Notes under the pieces: model-generated
Told to the model about the DNA's origin: nothing
The model's database searches: none
The model's input: only the letters and a program-made list of their open reading frames with translations
Source of the DNA: Auanema rhodensis
Taxonomy: Eukaryota > Nematoda > Chromadorea > Rhabditida > Rhabditidae
Assembly (NCBI GenBank): GCA_964057225.1
Contig: CAXKVF010000073.1
Coordinates: 868,001 to 932,000 of the forward strand
Direction: 5' to 3'
Length of the DNA: 64,000 bases
In this document: one piece after another, positions 1 through 12,900 of the stretch
Numbering within the stretch: position 1 is the stretch's first letter
Layout: each line of letters opens with the position of its first letter
Position numbers and translations under genes: made by a program

Positions 1-176
1 TCTTTATCTTTCACGTGAAGCGAGTTACATACCAAGTGCACATCACGTATACATTTAATTAGCATAAATTAAAGTTCACGTAAATTTCAAAGTCATGGTT
101 ACCATGAACCAATATCAATAAAAATTTGTTTTTAGACTAATATGGACATGGGGAATCTAATTTTGAAAACCGCATC

Positions 177-352
177 TCTTTATCTTTCACGTGAAGCGAG
201 TTACATACCAAGTGCACATCACGTGTACATTTAATTAGCATAAATTAAAGTTCACGTAAATTTCAAAGTCATGGTTACCATGCACCAATATCAATAAAAA
301 TTTGTTTTTAGACTAATATGGACATGGGGAATCTAATTTTGAAAACCGCATC
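177..352 (+). repeat. Representative monomer and its internal motifs
   Basis: One full monomer used to place motifs; add multiples of 176 for others. TTCACGTGAA, a perfect 10-bp palindrome with an E-box core, is at p10-19 (186-195). A second CACGTG is at p44-49 (220-225). A 7-bp inverted repeat TTTAATT/AATTAAA with 6-bp spacer AGCATA is at p54-73 (230-249). CATGGT-T-ACCATG is at p94-106 (270-282). AATAAA is at p117-122 (293-298). TAAAAA-TTTG-TTTTTA is at p119-134 (295-310). An ATG at p142 opens a 30-codon frame that ends at TAA, p56 of the next monomer. No CENP-B-box-like motif was seen by eye. Confidence 0.9.
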
Positions 353-1629
353 TCTTTATCTTTCACGTGAAGCGAGTTACATACCAAGTGCACATCACGT
401 GTACATTTAATTAGCATAAATTAAAGTTCACGTAAATTTCAAAGTCATGGTTACCATGCACCAATATCAATAAAAATTTGTTTTTAGACTAATATGGACA
501 TGGGGAATCTAATTTTGAAAACCGCATCTCTTCATCTTTCACGTGAAGCGAGTTACATACCAAGTGCACATCACGTGTACATTTAATTAGCATAAATTAA
601 AGTTCACGTAAATTTCAAAGTCATGGTTACCATGAACCAATATCAATAAAAATTTGTTTTTCGACTAATATGGACATGGGGAATCTAATTTTGAAAACCG
701 CATCTCTTTATCTTTCACGTGAAGCGAGTTACATACCAAGTGCACATCACGTGTACATTTAATTAGCATAAATTAAAGTTCACGTAAATTTCAAAGTCAT
801 GGTTACCATGCACCAATATCAATAAAAATTTGTTTTTAAACTAATATGGACATGGGGAATCTAATTTTGAAAACCGCATCTCTTTATCTTTCACGTGAAG
901 CGAGTTACATACCAAGTGCACATCACGTGTACATTTAATTAGCATAAATTAAAGTTCACGTAACTTTCAAAGTCATGGTTACCATGCACCAATATCAATA
1001 AAAATTTGTTTTTAGACTAATATGGACATGGGGAATCTAATTTTGAAAACCGCATCTCTTTATCTTTCACGTGAAGCGAGCTACATACTAAGTGCACATC
1101 ACGTGTACATTTAATTAGCATAAATTAAAGTTCACGTAAATTTCAAAGTCATGGTTACCATGAACCAATATCAATAAAAATTTGTTTTTAGACTAATATG
1201 GACATGGGGAATCTAATTTTGAAAACCGCATCTCTTTATCTTTCACGTGAAGCGAGTTACATACCAAGTGCACATCACGTGTACATTTAATTAGCATAAA
1301 TTAAAGTTCACGTAAATTTCAAAGTCATGGTTACCATGCACCAATATCAATAAAAATTTGTTTTTAGACTAATATGGACATGGGGAATCTAATTTTGAAA
1401 ACCGCATCTCTTTATCTTTCACGTGAAGCGAGTTACATACCAAGTGCACATCACGTGTACATTTAATTAGCATAAATTAAAGTTCACGTAAATTTCAAAG
1501 TCATGGTTACCATGCACCAATATCAATAAAAATTTGTTTTTAAACTAATATGGACATGGGGAATCTAATTTTGAAAACCGCATCTCTTTATCTTTCACGT
1601 GAAGCGAGTTACATACCAAGTGCACATCA

Positions 1630-3380
1630 CGTGTACATTTAATTAGCATAAATTAAAGTTCACGTAAATTTCAAAGTCATGGTTACCATGAACCAATATC
1701 AATAAAAATTTGTTTTTAAACTAATATGGACATGGGGAATCTAATTTTGTAAACCGCATCTCTTTATCTTTCACGTGAAGCGAGTTACATACCAAGTGCA
1801 CATCACGTGTACATTTAATTAGCATAAATTAAAGTTCACGTAAATTTCAAAGTCATGGTTACCATGAACCAATATCAATAAAAATTTGTTTTTAGACTAA
1901 TATGGACATGGGGAATCTAATTTTGAAAACCGCATCTCTTTATCTTTCACGTGAAGCGAGTTACATACCAAGTGCCCATCACGTGTACATTTAATTAGCA
2001 TAAATTAAAGTTCACGTAAATTTCAAAGTCATGGTTACCATGCACCAATATCAATAAAAATTTGTTTCTAAACTAATATGGATATGGGGAATCTAATTTT
2101 GAAAACCGCATCTCTTTATCTTTCACGTGAAGCGAGTTACATACCAAGTGCACATCACGTGTACATTTAATTAGCATAAATTAAAGTTCACGTAAATTTC
2201 AAAGTCATGGTTACCATGCACCAATATCGATAAAAATTTGTTTTTAGACTAATATGGACATGGGGAATCTAATTTTGAAAACCGCATCTCTTTATCTTTC
2301 ACGTGAAGCGAGTTACATACCAAGTGCACATCACGTGTACATTTAATTAGCATAAATTAAAGTTCACGTAAATTTCAAAGTCATGGTTACCATGAACCAA
2401 TATCAATAAAAATTTGTTTTTAGACTAATATGGACATGGGGAATCTAATTTTGAAAACCGCATCTCTTTATCTTTCACGTGAAGCGAGTTACATACCAAG
2501 TGCCCATCACGTGTACATTTAATTAGCATAAATTAAAGTTCACGTAAATTTCAAAGTCATGGTTACCATGAACCAATATCAATAAAAATTTGTTTTTAAA
2601 CTAATATGGACATGGGGAATCTAATTTTGTAAACCGCATCTCTTTATCTTTCACGTGAAGCGAGTTACATACCAAGTGCACATCACGTGTACATTTAATT
2701 AGCATAAATTAAAGTTCACGTAAATTTCAAAGTCATGGTTACCATGAACCAATATCAATAAAAATTTGTTTTTAGACTAATATGGACATGGGGAATCTAA
2801 TTTTGAAAACCGCATCTCTTTATCTTTCACGTTAAGCGAGTTACATACCAAGTGCCCATCACGTGTACATTTAATTAGCATAAATTAAAGTTCACGTAAA
2901 TTTCAAAGTCATGGTTACCATGCACCAATATCAATAAAAATTTGTTTCTAAACTAATATGGATATGGGGAATCTAATTTTGAAAACCGCATCTCTTTATC
3001 TTTCACGTGAAGCGAGTTACATACCAAGTGCACATCACGTGTACATTTAATTAGCATAAATTAAAGTTCACGTAAATTTCAAAGTCATGGTTACCATGCA
3101 CCAATATCGATAAAAATTTGTTTTTAGACTAATATGGACATGGGGAATCTAATTTTGAAAACCGCATCTCTTTATCTTTCACGTGAAGCGAGTTACATAC
3201 CAAGTGCACATCACGTGTACATTTAATCAGCATAAATTAAAGTTCACGTAAATTTCAAAGTCATGGTTACCATGAACCAATATCAATAAAAATTTGTTTT
3301 TAGACTAATATGGACATGGGGAATCTAATTTTGAAAACCGCATCTCTTTATCTTTCACGTGAAGCGAGTTACATACCAAG
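1630..3380 (+). repeat. 5-monomer (880-bp) higher-order tandem pair
   Basis: Two adjacent five-monomer units about 880 bp apart share rare variants: TTTTGTAAACC at 1750 and 2630, GTGCCCATC at about 1975 and 2855, GATATG at 2081 and 2961, and TCGATAAA at 2229 and 3109. The second unit has a private CACGTTAAG at about 2833. Edges are approximate. Confidence 0.8.
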
Positions 3381-4699
3381 TGCACATCACGTGTACATTT
3401 AATTAGCATAAATTAAAGTTCACGTAAATTTCAAAGTCATGGTTACCATGAACCAATATCAATAAAAATTTGTTTTTAGACTAATATGGACATGGGGAAT
3501 CTAATTTTGAAAACCGCATCTCTTTATCTTTCACGTGAAGCGAGTTACATACCAAGTGCCCATCACGTGTACATTTAATTAGCATAAATTAAAGTTCACG
3601 TAAATTTCAAAGTCATGGTTACCATGCACCAATATCAATAAAAATTTGTTTTTAGACTAATATGGACATGGGGAATCTAATTTTGAAAACCGCATCTCGT
3701 TATCTTTCACGTGAAGCGAGTTACATACCAAGTGCACATCACGTGTACATTTAATTAGCATAAATTAAAGTTCACGTAAATTTCAAAGTCATGGTTACCA
3801 TGCACCAATATCAATAAAAATTTGTTTTTAGACTAATATGGACATGGGGAATCTAATTTTGAAAACCGCATCTCTTTATCTTTCACGTGAAGCGAGTTAC
3901 ATACCAAGTGCACATCACGTGTACATTTAATTAGCATAAATTAAAGTTCACGTAAGTTTCAAAGTCATGGTTACCATGCACCAATATCAATAAAAATTTG
4001 TTTTTAGACTAATATGGACATGGGGAATCTAATTTTGAAAACCGCATCTCTTTATCTTTCACGTGAAGCGAGTTACATACCAAGTGCACATCACGTGTAC
4101 ATTTAATTAGCATAAATTAAAGTTCACGTAAATTTCAAAGTCATGGTTACCATGAACCAATATCAATAAAAATTTGTTTTTAGACTAATATGGACATGGG
4201 GAATCTAATTTTGAAAACCGCATCTCTTTATCTTTCACGTGAAGCGAGTTACATACCAAGTGCACATCACGTGTACATTTAATTAGCATAAATTAAAGTT
4301 CACGTAAATTTCAAAGTCATGGTTACCATGCACCAATATCAATAAAAATTTGTTTTTAAACTAATATGGATATGGGGAATCTAATTTTGAAAACCGCATC
4401 TCTTTATCTTTCACGTGAAGCGAGTTACATACCAAGTGCACATCACGTGTACATTTAATTAGCATAAATTAAAGTTCACGTAAATTTCAAAGTCATGGTT
4501 ACCATGCACCAATATCGATAAAAATTTGTTTTTAGACTAATATGGACATGGGGAATCTAATTTTGAAAACCGCATCTCTTTATCTTTCACGTGAAGCGAG
4601 TTACATACCAAGTGCACATCACGTGTACATTTAATTAGCATAAATTAAAGTTCACGTAAATTTCAAAGTCATGGTTACCATGAACCAATATCAATAAAA

Positions 4700-6610
4700 A
4701 TTTGTTTTTAGACTAATATGGACATGGGGAATCTAATTTTGAAAACCGCATCTCTTTATCTTTCACGTGAAGCGAGTTACATACCAAGTGCACATCACGT
4801 GTACATTTAATTAGCATAAATTAAAGTTCACGTAAATTTCAAAGTCATGGTTACCATGAACCAATATCAATAAAAATTTGTTTTTAGACTAATATGGACA
4901 TGGGGAATCTAATTTTGAAAACCGCATCTCTTTATCTTTCACGTGAAGCGAGTTACCTACCAAGTGCCCATCACGTGTACATTTAATTAGCATAAATTAA
5001 AGTTCACGTAAATTTCAAAGTCATGGTTACCATGCACCAATATCAATAAAAATTTGTTTTTAGACTAATATGGACATGGGGAATCTAATTTTAAAAACCG
5101 CATCTCGTTATCTTTCACGTGAAGCGAGTTACATACCAAGTGCACATCACGTGTACATTTAATTAGCATAAATTAAAGTTCACGTAAATTTCAAAGTCAT
5201 GGTTACCATGCACCAATATCAATAAAAATTTGTTTTTAGACTAATATGGACATGGGGAATCTAATTTTGAAAACCGCATCTCTTTATCTTTCACGTGAAG
5301 CGAGTTACATACCAAGTGCACATCACGTGTACATTTAATTAGCATAAATTAAAGTTCACGTAAATTTCAAAGTCATGGTTACCATGCACCAATATCAATA
5401 AAAATTTGTTTTTAAACTAATATGGATATGGGGAATCTAATTTTGAAAACCGCATCTCTTTATCTTTCACGTGAAGCGAGTTACATACCAAGTGCACATC
5501 ACGTGTACATTTAATTAGCATAAATTAAAGTTCACGTAAATTTCAAAGTCATGGTTACCATGCACCAATATCGATAAAAATTTGTTTTTAGACTAATATG
5601 GACATGGGGAATCTAATTTTGAAAACCGCATCTCTTTATCTTTCACGTGAAGCGAGTTACATACCAAGTGCACATCACGTGTACATTTAATTAGCATAAA
5701 TTAAAGTTCACGTAAATTTCAAAGTCATGGTTACCATGAACCAATATCAATAAAAATTTGTTTTTAGACTAATATGGACATGGGGAATCTAATTTTGAAA
5801 ACCGCATCTCTTTATCTTTCACGTGAAGCGAGTTACCTACCAAGTGCCCATCACGTGTACATTTAATTAGCATAAATTAAAGTTCACGTAAATTTCAAAG
5901 TCATGGTTACCATGCACCAATATCAATAAAAATTTGTTTTTAGACTAATATGGACATGGGGAATCTAATTTTAAAAACCGCATCTCGTTATCTTTCACGT
6001 GAAGCGAGTTACATACCAAGTGCACATCACGTGTACATTTAATTAGCATAAATTAAAGTTCACGTAAATTTCAAAGTCATGGTTACCATGCACCAATATC
6101 AATAAAAATTTGTTTTTAGACTAATATGGACATGGGGAATCTAATTTTGAAAACCGCATCTCTTTATCTTTCACGTGAAGCGAGTTACATACCAAGTGCA
6201 CATCACGTGTACATTTAATTAGCATAAATTAAAGTTCACGTAAATTTCAAAGTCATGGTTACCATGCACCAATATCAATAAAAATTTGTTTTTAAACTAA
6301 TATGGATATGGGGAATCTAATTTTGAAAACCGCATCTCTTTATCTTTCACGTGAAGCGAGTTACATACCAAGTGCACATCACGTGTACATTTAATTAGCA
6401 TAAATTAAAGTTCACGTAAATTTCAAAGTCATGGTTACCATGCACCAATATCGATAAAAATTTGTTTTTAGACTAATATGGACATGGGGAATCTAATTTT
6501 GAAAACCGCATCTCTTTATCTTTCACGTGAAGCGAGTTACATACCAAGTGCACATCACGTGTACATTTAATTAGCATAAATTAAAGTTCACGTAAATTTC
6601 AAAGTCATGG
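4700..6610 (+). repeat. 5-monomer (880-bp) higher-order tandem pair
   Basis: AGTTACCTAC occurs only at 4951 and 5831. TTTTAAAAACC (about 5092, 5972), CTCGTTATC (about 5107, 5987), GATATG (5425, 6305) and TCGATAAA (5573, 6453) all repeat at 880 bp. A recent unequal exchange of five monomers explains this. Confidence 0.82.
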
Positions 6611-6699
6611 TTACCATGAACCAATATCAATAAAAATTTGTTTTTAGACTAATATGGACATGGGGAATCTAATTTTGAAAACCGCATCTCTTTATCTTT

Positions 6700-9600
6700 C
6701 ACGTGAAGCGAGTTACATACCAAGTGCCCATCACGTGTACATTTAATTAGCATAAATTAAAGTTCACGTAAATTTCAAAGTCATGGTTACCATGCACCAA
6801 TATCAATAAAAATTTGTTTTTAGACTAATATGGACATGGGGAATCTAATTTTGAAAACCGCATCTCTTTATCTTTCACGTGAAGCGAGTTACATACCAAG
6901 TGCCCATCACGTGTACATTTAATTAGCATAAATTAAAGTTCACGTAAATTTTAAAGTCATGGTTACCATGCACCAATATCAATAAAAATTTGTTTTTAGA
7001 CTAATATGGACATGGGGAATCTAATTTTGAAAACCGCATCTCGTTATCTTTCACGTGAAGCGAGTTACATACCAAGTGCACATCACGTGTACATTTAATT
7101 AGCATAAATTAAAGTTCACGTAAATTTCAAAGTCATGGTTACCATGCACCAATATCAATAAAAATTTGTTTTTAGACTAATATGGACATGGGGAATCTAA
7201 TTTTGAAAACCGCATCTCTTTATCTTTCACGTGAAGCGAGTTACATACCAAGTGCACATCACGTGTACATTTAATTAGCATAAATTAAAGTTCACGTAAA
7301 TTTCAAAGTCATGGTTACCATGCACCAATATCAATAAAAATTTGTTTTTAAACTAATATGGATATGGGGAATCTAATTTTGAAAACCGCATCTCTTTATC
7401 TTTCACGTGAAGCGAGTTACATACCAAGTGCACATCACGTGTACATTTAATTAGCATAAATTAAAGTTCACGTAAATTTCAAAGTCATGGTTACCATGCA
7501 CCAATATCGATAAAAATTTGTTTTTAGACTAATATGGACATGGGGAATCTAATTTTGAAAACCGCATCTCTTTATCTTTCACGTGAAGCGAGTTACATAC
7601 CAAGTGCACATCACGTGTACATTTAATTAGCATAAATTAAAGTTCACGTAAATTTCAAAGTCATGGTTACCATGAACCAATATCAATAAAAATTTGTTTT
7701 TAGACTAATATGGACATGGGGAATCTAATTTTGAAAACCGCATCTCTTTATCTTTCACGTGAAGCGAGTTACATACCAAGTGCACATCACGTGTACATTT
7801 AATTAGCATAAATTAAAGTTCACGTAAATTTCAAAGTCATGGTTACCATGAACCAATATCGATAAAAATTTGTTTTTAGACTAATATGGACATGGGGAAT
7901 CTAATTTTGGAAACCGCATCTCTTTATCTTTCACGTGAAGCGAGTTACATACCAAGTGCACATCACGTGTACATTTAATTAGCATAAATTAAAGTTCACG
8001 TAAATTTCAAAGTCATGGTTACCATGAACCAATATCAATAAAAATTTGTTTTTAGACTAATATGGACATGGGGAATCTAATTTTGAAAACCGCATCTCTT
8101 TATCTTTCACGTGAAGCGAGTTACATACCAAGTGCACATCACGTGTACATTTAATTAGCATAAATTAAAGTTCACGTAAATTTCAAAGTCATGGTTACCA
8201 TGAACCAATATCAATAAAAATTTGTTTTTAGACTAATATGGACATGGGGAATCTAATTTTGAAAACCGCATCTCTTTATCTTTCACGTGAAGCGAGTTAC
8301 ATACCAAGTGCCCATCACGTGTACATTTAATTAGCATAAATTAAAGTTCACGTAAATTTCAAAGTCATGGTTACCATGCACCAATATCAATAAAAATTTG
8401 TTTTTAGACTAATATGGACATGGGGAATCTAATTTTGAAAACCGCATCTCTTTATCTTTCACGTGAAGCGAGTTACATACCAAGTGCCCATCACGTGTAC
8501 ATTTAATTAGCATAAATTAAAGTTCACGTAAATTTTAAAGTCATGGTTACCATGCACCAATATCAATAAAAATTTGTTTTTAGACTAATATGGACATGGG
8601 GAATCTAATTTTGAAAACCGCATCTCGTTATCTTTCACGTGAAGCGAGTTACATACCAAGTGCACATCACGTGTACATTTAATTAGCATAAATTAAAGTT
8701 CACGTAAATTTCAAAGTCATGGTTACCATGCACCAATATCAATAAAAATTTGTTTTTAGACTAATATGGACATGGGGAATCTAATTTTGAAAACCGCATC
8801 TCTTTATCTTTCACGTGAAGCGAGTTACATACCAAGTGCACATCACGTGTACATTTAATTAGCATAAATTAAAGTTCACGTAAATTTCAAAGTCATGGTT
8901 ACCATGCACCAATATCAATAAAAATTTGTTTTTAAACTAATATGGATATGGGGAATCTAATTTTGAAAACCGCATCTCTTTATCTTTCACGTGAAGCGAG
9001 TTACATACCAAGTGCACATCACGTGTACATTTAATTAGCATAAATTAAAGTTCACGTAAATTTCAAAGTCATGGTTACCATGCACCAATATCGATAAAAA
9101 TTTGTTTTTAGACTAATATGGACATGGGGAATCTAATTTTGAAAACCGCATCTCTTTATCTTTCACGTGAAGCGAGTTACATACCAAGTGCACATCACGT
9201 GTACATTTAATTAGCATAAATTAAAGTTCACGTAAATTTCAAAGTCATGGTTACCATGAACCAATATCAATAAAAATTTGTTTTTAGACTAATATGGACA
9301 TGGGGAATCTAATTTTGAAAACCGCATCTCTTTATCTTTCACGTGAAGCGAGTTACATACCAAGTGCACATCACGTGTACATTTAATTAGCATAAATTAA
9401 AGTTCACGTAAATTTCAAAGTCATGGTTACCATGAACCAATATCGATAAAAATTTGTTTTTAGACTAATATGGACATGGGGAATCTAATTTTGGAAACCG
9501 CATCTCTTTATCTTTCACGTGAAGCGAGTTACATACCAAGTGCACATCACGTGTACATTTAATTAGCATAAATTAAAGTTCACGTAAATTTCAAAGTCAT

Positions 9601-9900
9601 GGTTACCATGAACCAATATCAATAAAAATTTGTTTTTAGACTAATATGGACATGGGGAATCTAATTTTGAAAACCGCATCTCTTTATCTTTCACGTGAAG
9701 CGAGTTACATACCAAGTGCACATCACGTGTACATTTAATTAGCATAAATTAAAGTTCACGTAAATTTCAAAGTCATGGTTACCATGAACCAATATCAATA
9801 AAAATTTGTTTTTAGACTAATATGGACATGGGGAATCTAATTTTGAAAACCGCATCTCTTTATCTTTCACGTGAAGCGAGTTACATACCAAGTGCCCATC
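6700..9900 (+). repeat. 9-monomer (1,584-bp) higher-order tandem pair
   Basis: Variants recur at exactly 1,584 bp: TTTTAAAG (6951, 8535), CTCGTTATC (about 7042, 8626), GATATG (7361, 8945), TCGATAAA on an A107 monomer (7861, 9445), TTTTGGAAACC (7907, 9491) and GTGCCCATC (about 8311, 9895). Edges are approximate. Confidence 0.82.
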
Positions 9901-12900
9901 ACGTGTACATTTAATTAGCATAAATTAAAGTTCACGTAAATTTCAAAGTCATGGTTACCATGCACCAATATCAATAAAAATTTGTTTTTAGACTAATATG
10001 GACATGGGGAATCTAATTTTGAAAACCGCATCTCGTTATCTTTCACGTGAAGCGAGTTACATACCAAGTGCACATCACGTGTACATTTAATTAGCATAAA
10101 TTAAAGTTCACGTAAATTTCAAAGTCATGGTTACCATGCACCAATATCAATAAAAATTTGTTTTTAGACTAATATGGACATGGGGAATCTAATTTTGAAA
10201 ACCGCATCTCTCTATCTTTCACGTGAAGCGAGTTACATACCAAGTGCACATCACGTGTACATTTAATTAGCATAAATTAAAGTTCACGTAAATTTCAAAG
10301 TCATGGTTACCATGCACCAATATCAATAAAAATTTGTTTTTAGACTAATATGGACATGGGGAATCTAATTTTGAAAACCGCATCTCTTTATCTTTCACGT
10401 GAAGCGAGTTACATACCAAGTGCACATCACGTGTACATTTAATTAGCATAAATTAAAGTTCACGTAAATTTCAAAGTCATGGTTACCATGCACCAATATC
10501 AATAAAAATTTGTTTTTAGACTAATATGGACATGGGGAATCTAATTTTGAAAACCGCATCTCTTTATCTTTCACGTGAAGCGAGTTACATACCAAGTGCA
10601 CATCACGTGTACATTTAATTAGCATAAATTAAAGTTCACGTAAATTTCAAAGTCATGGTTACCATGAACCAATATCAATAAAAATTTGTTTTTAGACTAA
10701 TATGGACATGGGGAATCTAATTTTGAAAACCGCATCTCTTTATCTTTCACGTGAAGCGAGTTACATACCAAGTGCACATCACGTGTACATTTAATTAGCA
10801 TAAATTAAAGTTCACGTAAATTTCAAAGTCATGGTTACCATGAACCAATATCAATAAAAATTTGTTTTTAGACTAATATGGACATGGGGAATCTAATTTT
10901 GAAAACCGCATCTCTTTATCTTTCACGTGAAGCGAGTTACATACCAAGTGCACATCACGTGTACATTTAATTAGCATAAATTAAAGTTCACGTAAATTTC
11001 AAAGTCATGGTTACCATGCACCAATGTCAATAAAAATTTGTTTTTAAACTAATATGGATATGGGGAATCTAATTTTGAAAACCGCATCTCTTTATCTTTC
11101 ACGTGAAGCGAGTTACATACCAAGTGCACATCACGTGTACATTTAATTAGCATAAATTAAAGTTCACGTAAATTTCAAAGTCATGGTTACCATGCACCAA
11201 TATCGATAAAAATTTGTTTTTAGACTAATATGGACATGGGGAATCTAATTTTGAAAACCGCATCTCTTTATCTTTCACGTGAAGCGAGTTACATACCAAG
11301 TGCACATCACGTGTACATTTAATTAGCATAAATTAAAGTTCACGTAAATTTCAAAGTCATGGTTACCATGCACCAATATCAATAAAAATTTGTTTTTAGA
11401 CTAATATGGACATGGGGAATCTAATTTTGAAAACCGCATCTCTTTATCTTTCACGTGAAGCGAGTTACATACCAAGTGCACATCACGTGTACATTTAATT
11501 AGCATAAATTAAAGTTCACGTAAATTTCAAAGTCATGGTTACCATGCACCAATATCAATAAAAATTTGTTTTTAAACTAATATGGATATGGGGAATCTAA
11601 TTTTGAAAACCGCATCTCTTTATCTTTCACGTGAAGCGAGTTACATACCAAGTGCACATCACGTGTACATTTAATTAGCATAAATTAAAGTTCACGTAAA
11701 TTTCAAAGTCATGGTTACCATGCACCAATATCGATAAAAATTTGTTTTTAGACTAATATGGACATGGGGAATCTAATTTTGAAAACCGCATCTCTTTATC
11801 TTTCACGTGAAGCGAGTTACATACCAAGTGCACATCACGTGTACATTTAATTAGCATAAATTAAAGTTCACGTAAATTTCAAAGTCATGGTTACCATGAA
11901 CCAATATCAATAAAAATTTGTTTTTAGACTAATATGGACATGGGGAATCTAATTTTGAAAACCGCATCTCTTTATCTTTCACGTGAAGCGAGTTACATAC
12001 CAAGTGCACATCACGTGTACATTTAATTAGCATAAATTAAAGTTCACGTAAATTTCAAAGTCATGGTTACCATGAACCAATATCAATAAAAATTTGTTTT
12101 TAGACTAATATGGACATGGGGAATCTAATTTTGAAAACCGCATCTCTTTATCTTTCACGTGAAGCGAGTTACATACCAAGTGCACATCACGTGTACATTT
12201 AATTAGCATAAATTAAAGTTCACGTAAATTTCAAAGTCATGGTTACCATGCACCAATGTCAATAAAAATTTGTTTTTAAACTAATATGGATATGGGGAAT
12301 CTAATTTTGAAAACCGCATCTCTTTATCTTTCACGTGAAGCGAGTTACATACCAAGTGCACATCACGTGTACATTTAATTAGCATAAATTAAAGTTCACG
12401 TAAATTTCAAAGTCATGGTTACCATGCACCAATATCGATAAAAATTTGTTTTTAGACTAATATGGACATGGGGAATCTAATTTTGAAAACCGCATCTCTT
12501 TATCTTTCACGTGAAGCGAGTTACATACCAAGTGCACATCACGTGTACATTTAATTAGCATAAATTAAAGTTCACGTAAATTTCAAAGTCATGGTTACCA
12601 TGCACCAATATCAATAAAAATTTGTTTTTAGACTAATATGGACATGGGGAATCTAATTTTGAAAACCGCATCTCTTTATCTTTCACGTGAAGCGAGTTAC
12701 ATACCAAGTGCACATCACGTGTACATTTAATTAGCATAAATTAAAGTTCACGTAAATTTCAAAGTCATGGTTACCATGCACCAATATCAATAAAAATTTG
12801 TTTTTAAACTAATATGGATATGGGGAATCTAATTTTGAAAACCGCATCTCTTTATCTTTCACGTGAAGCGAGTTACATACCAAGTGCACATCACGTGTAC

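Noticed and set aside
142-234. 30-codon ATG-to-TAA frame present in most monomers
   Set aside because: Too short and in a low-complexity satellite context; no evidence of selection or translation. It matters only because it reads into the insert at 59964.
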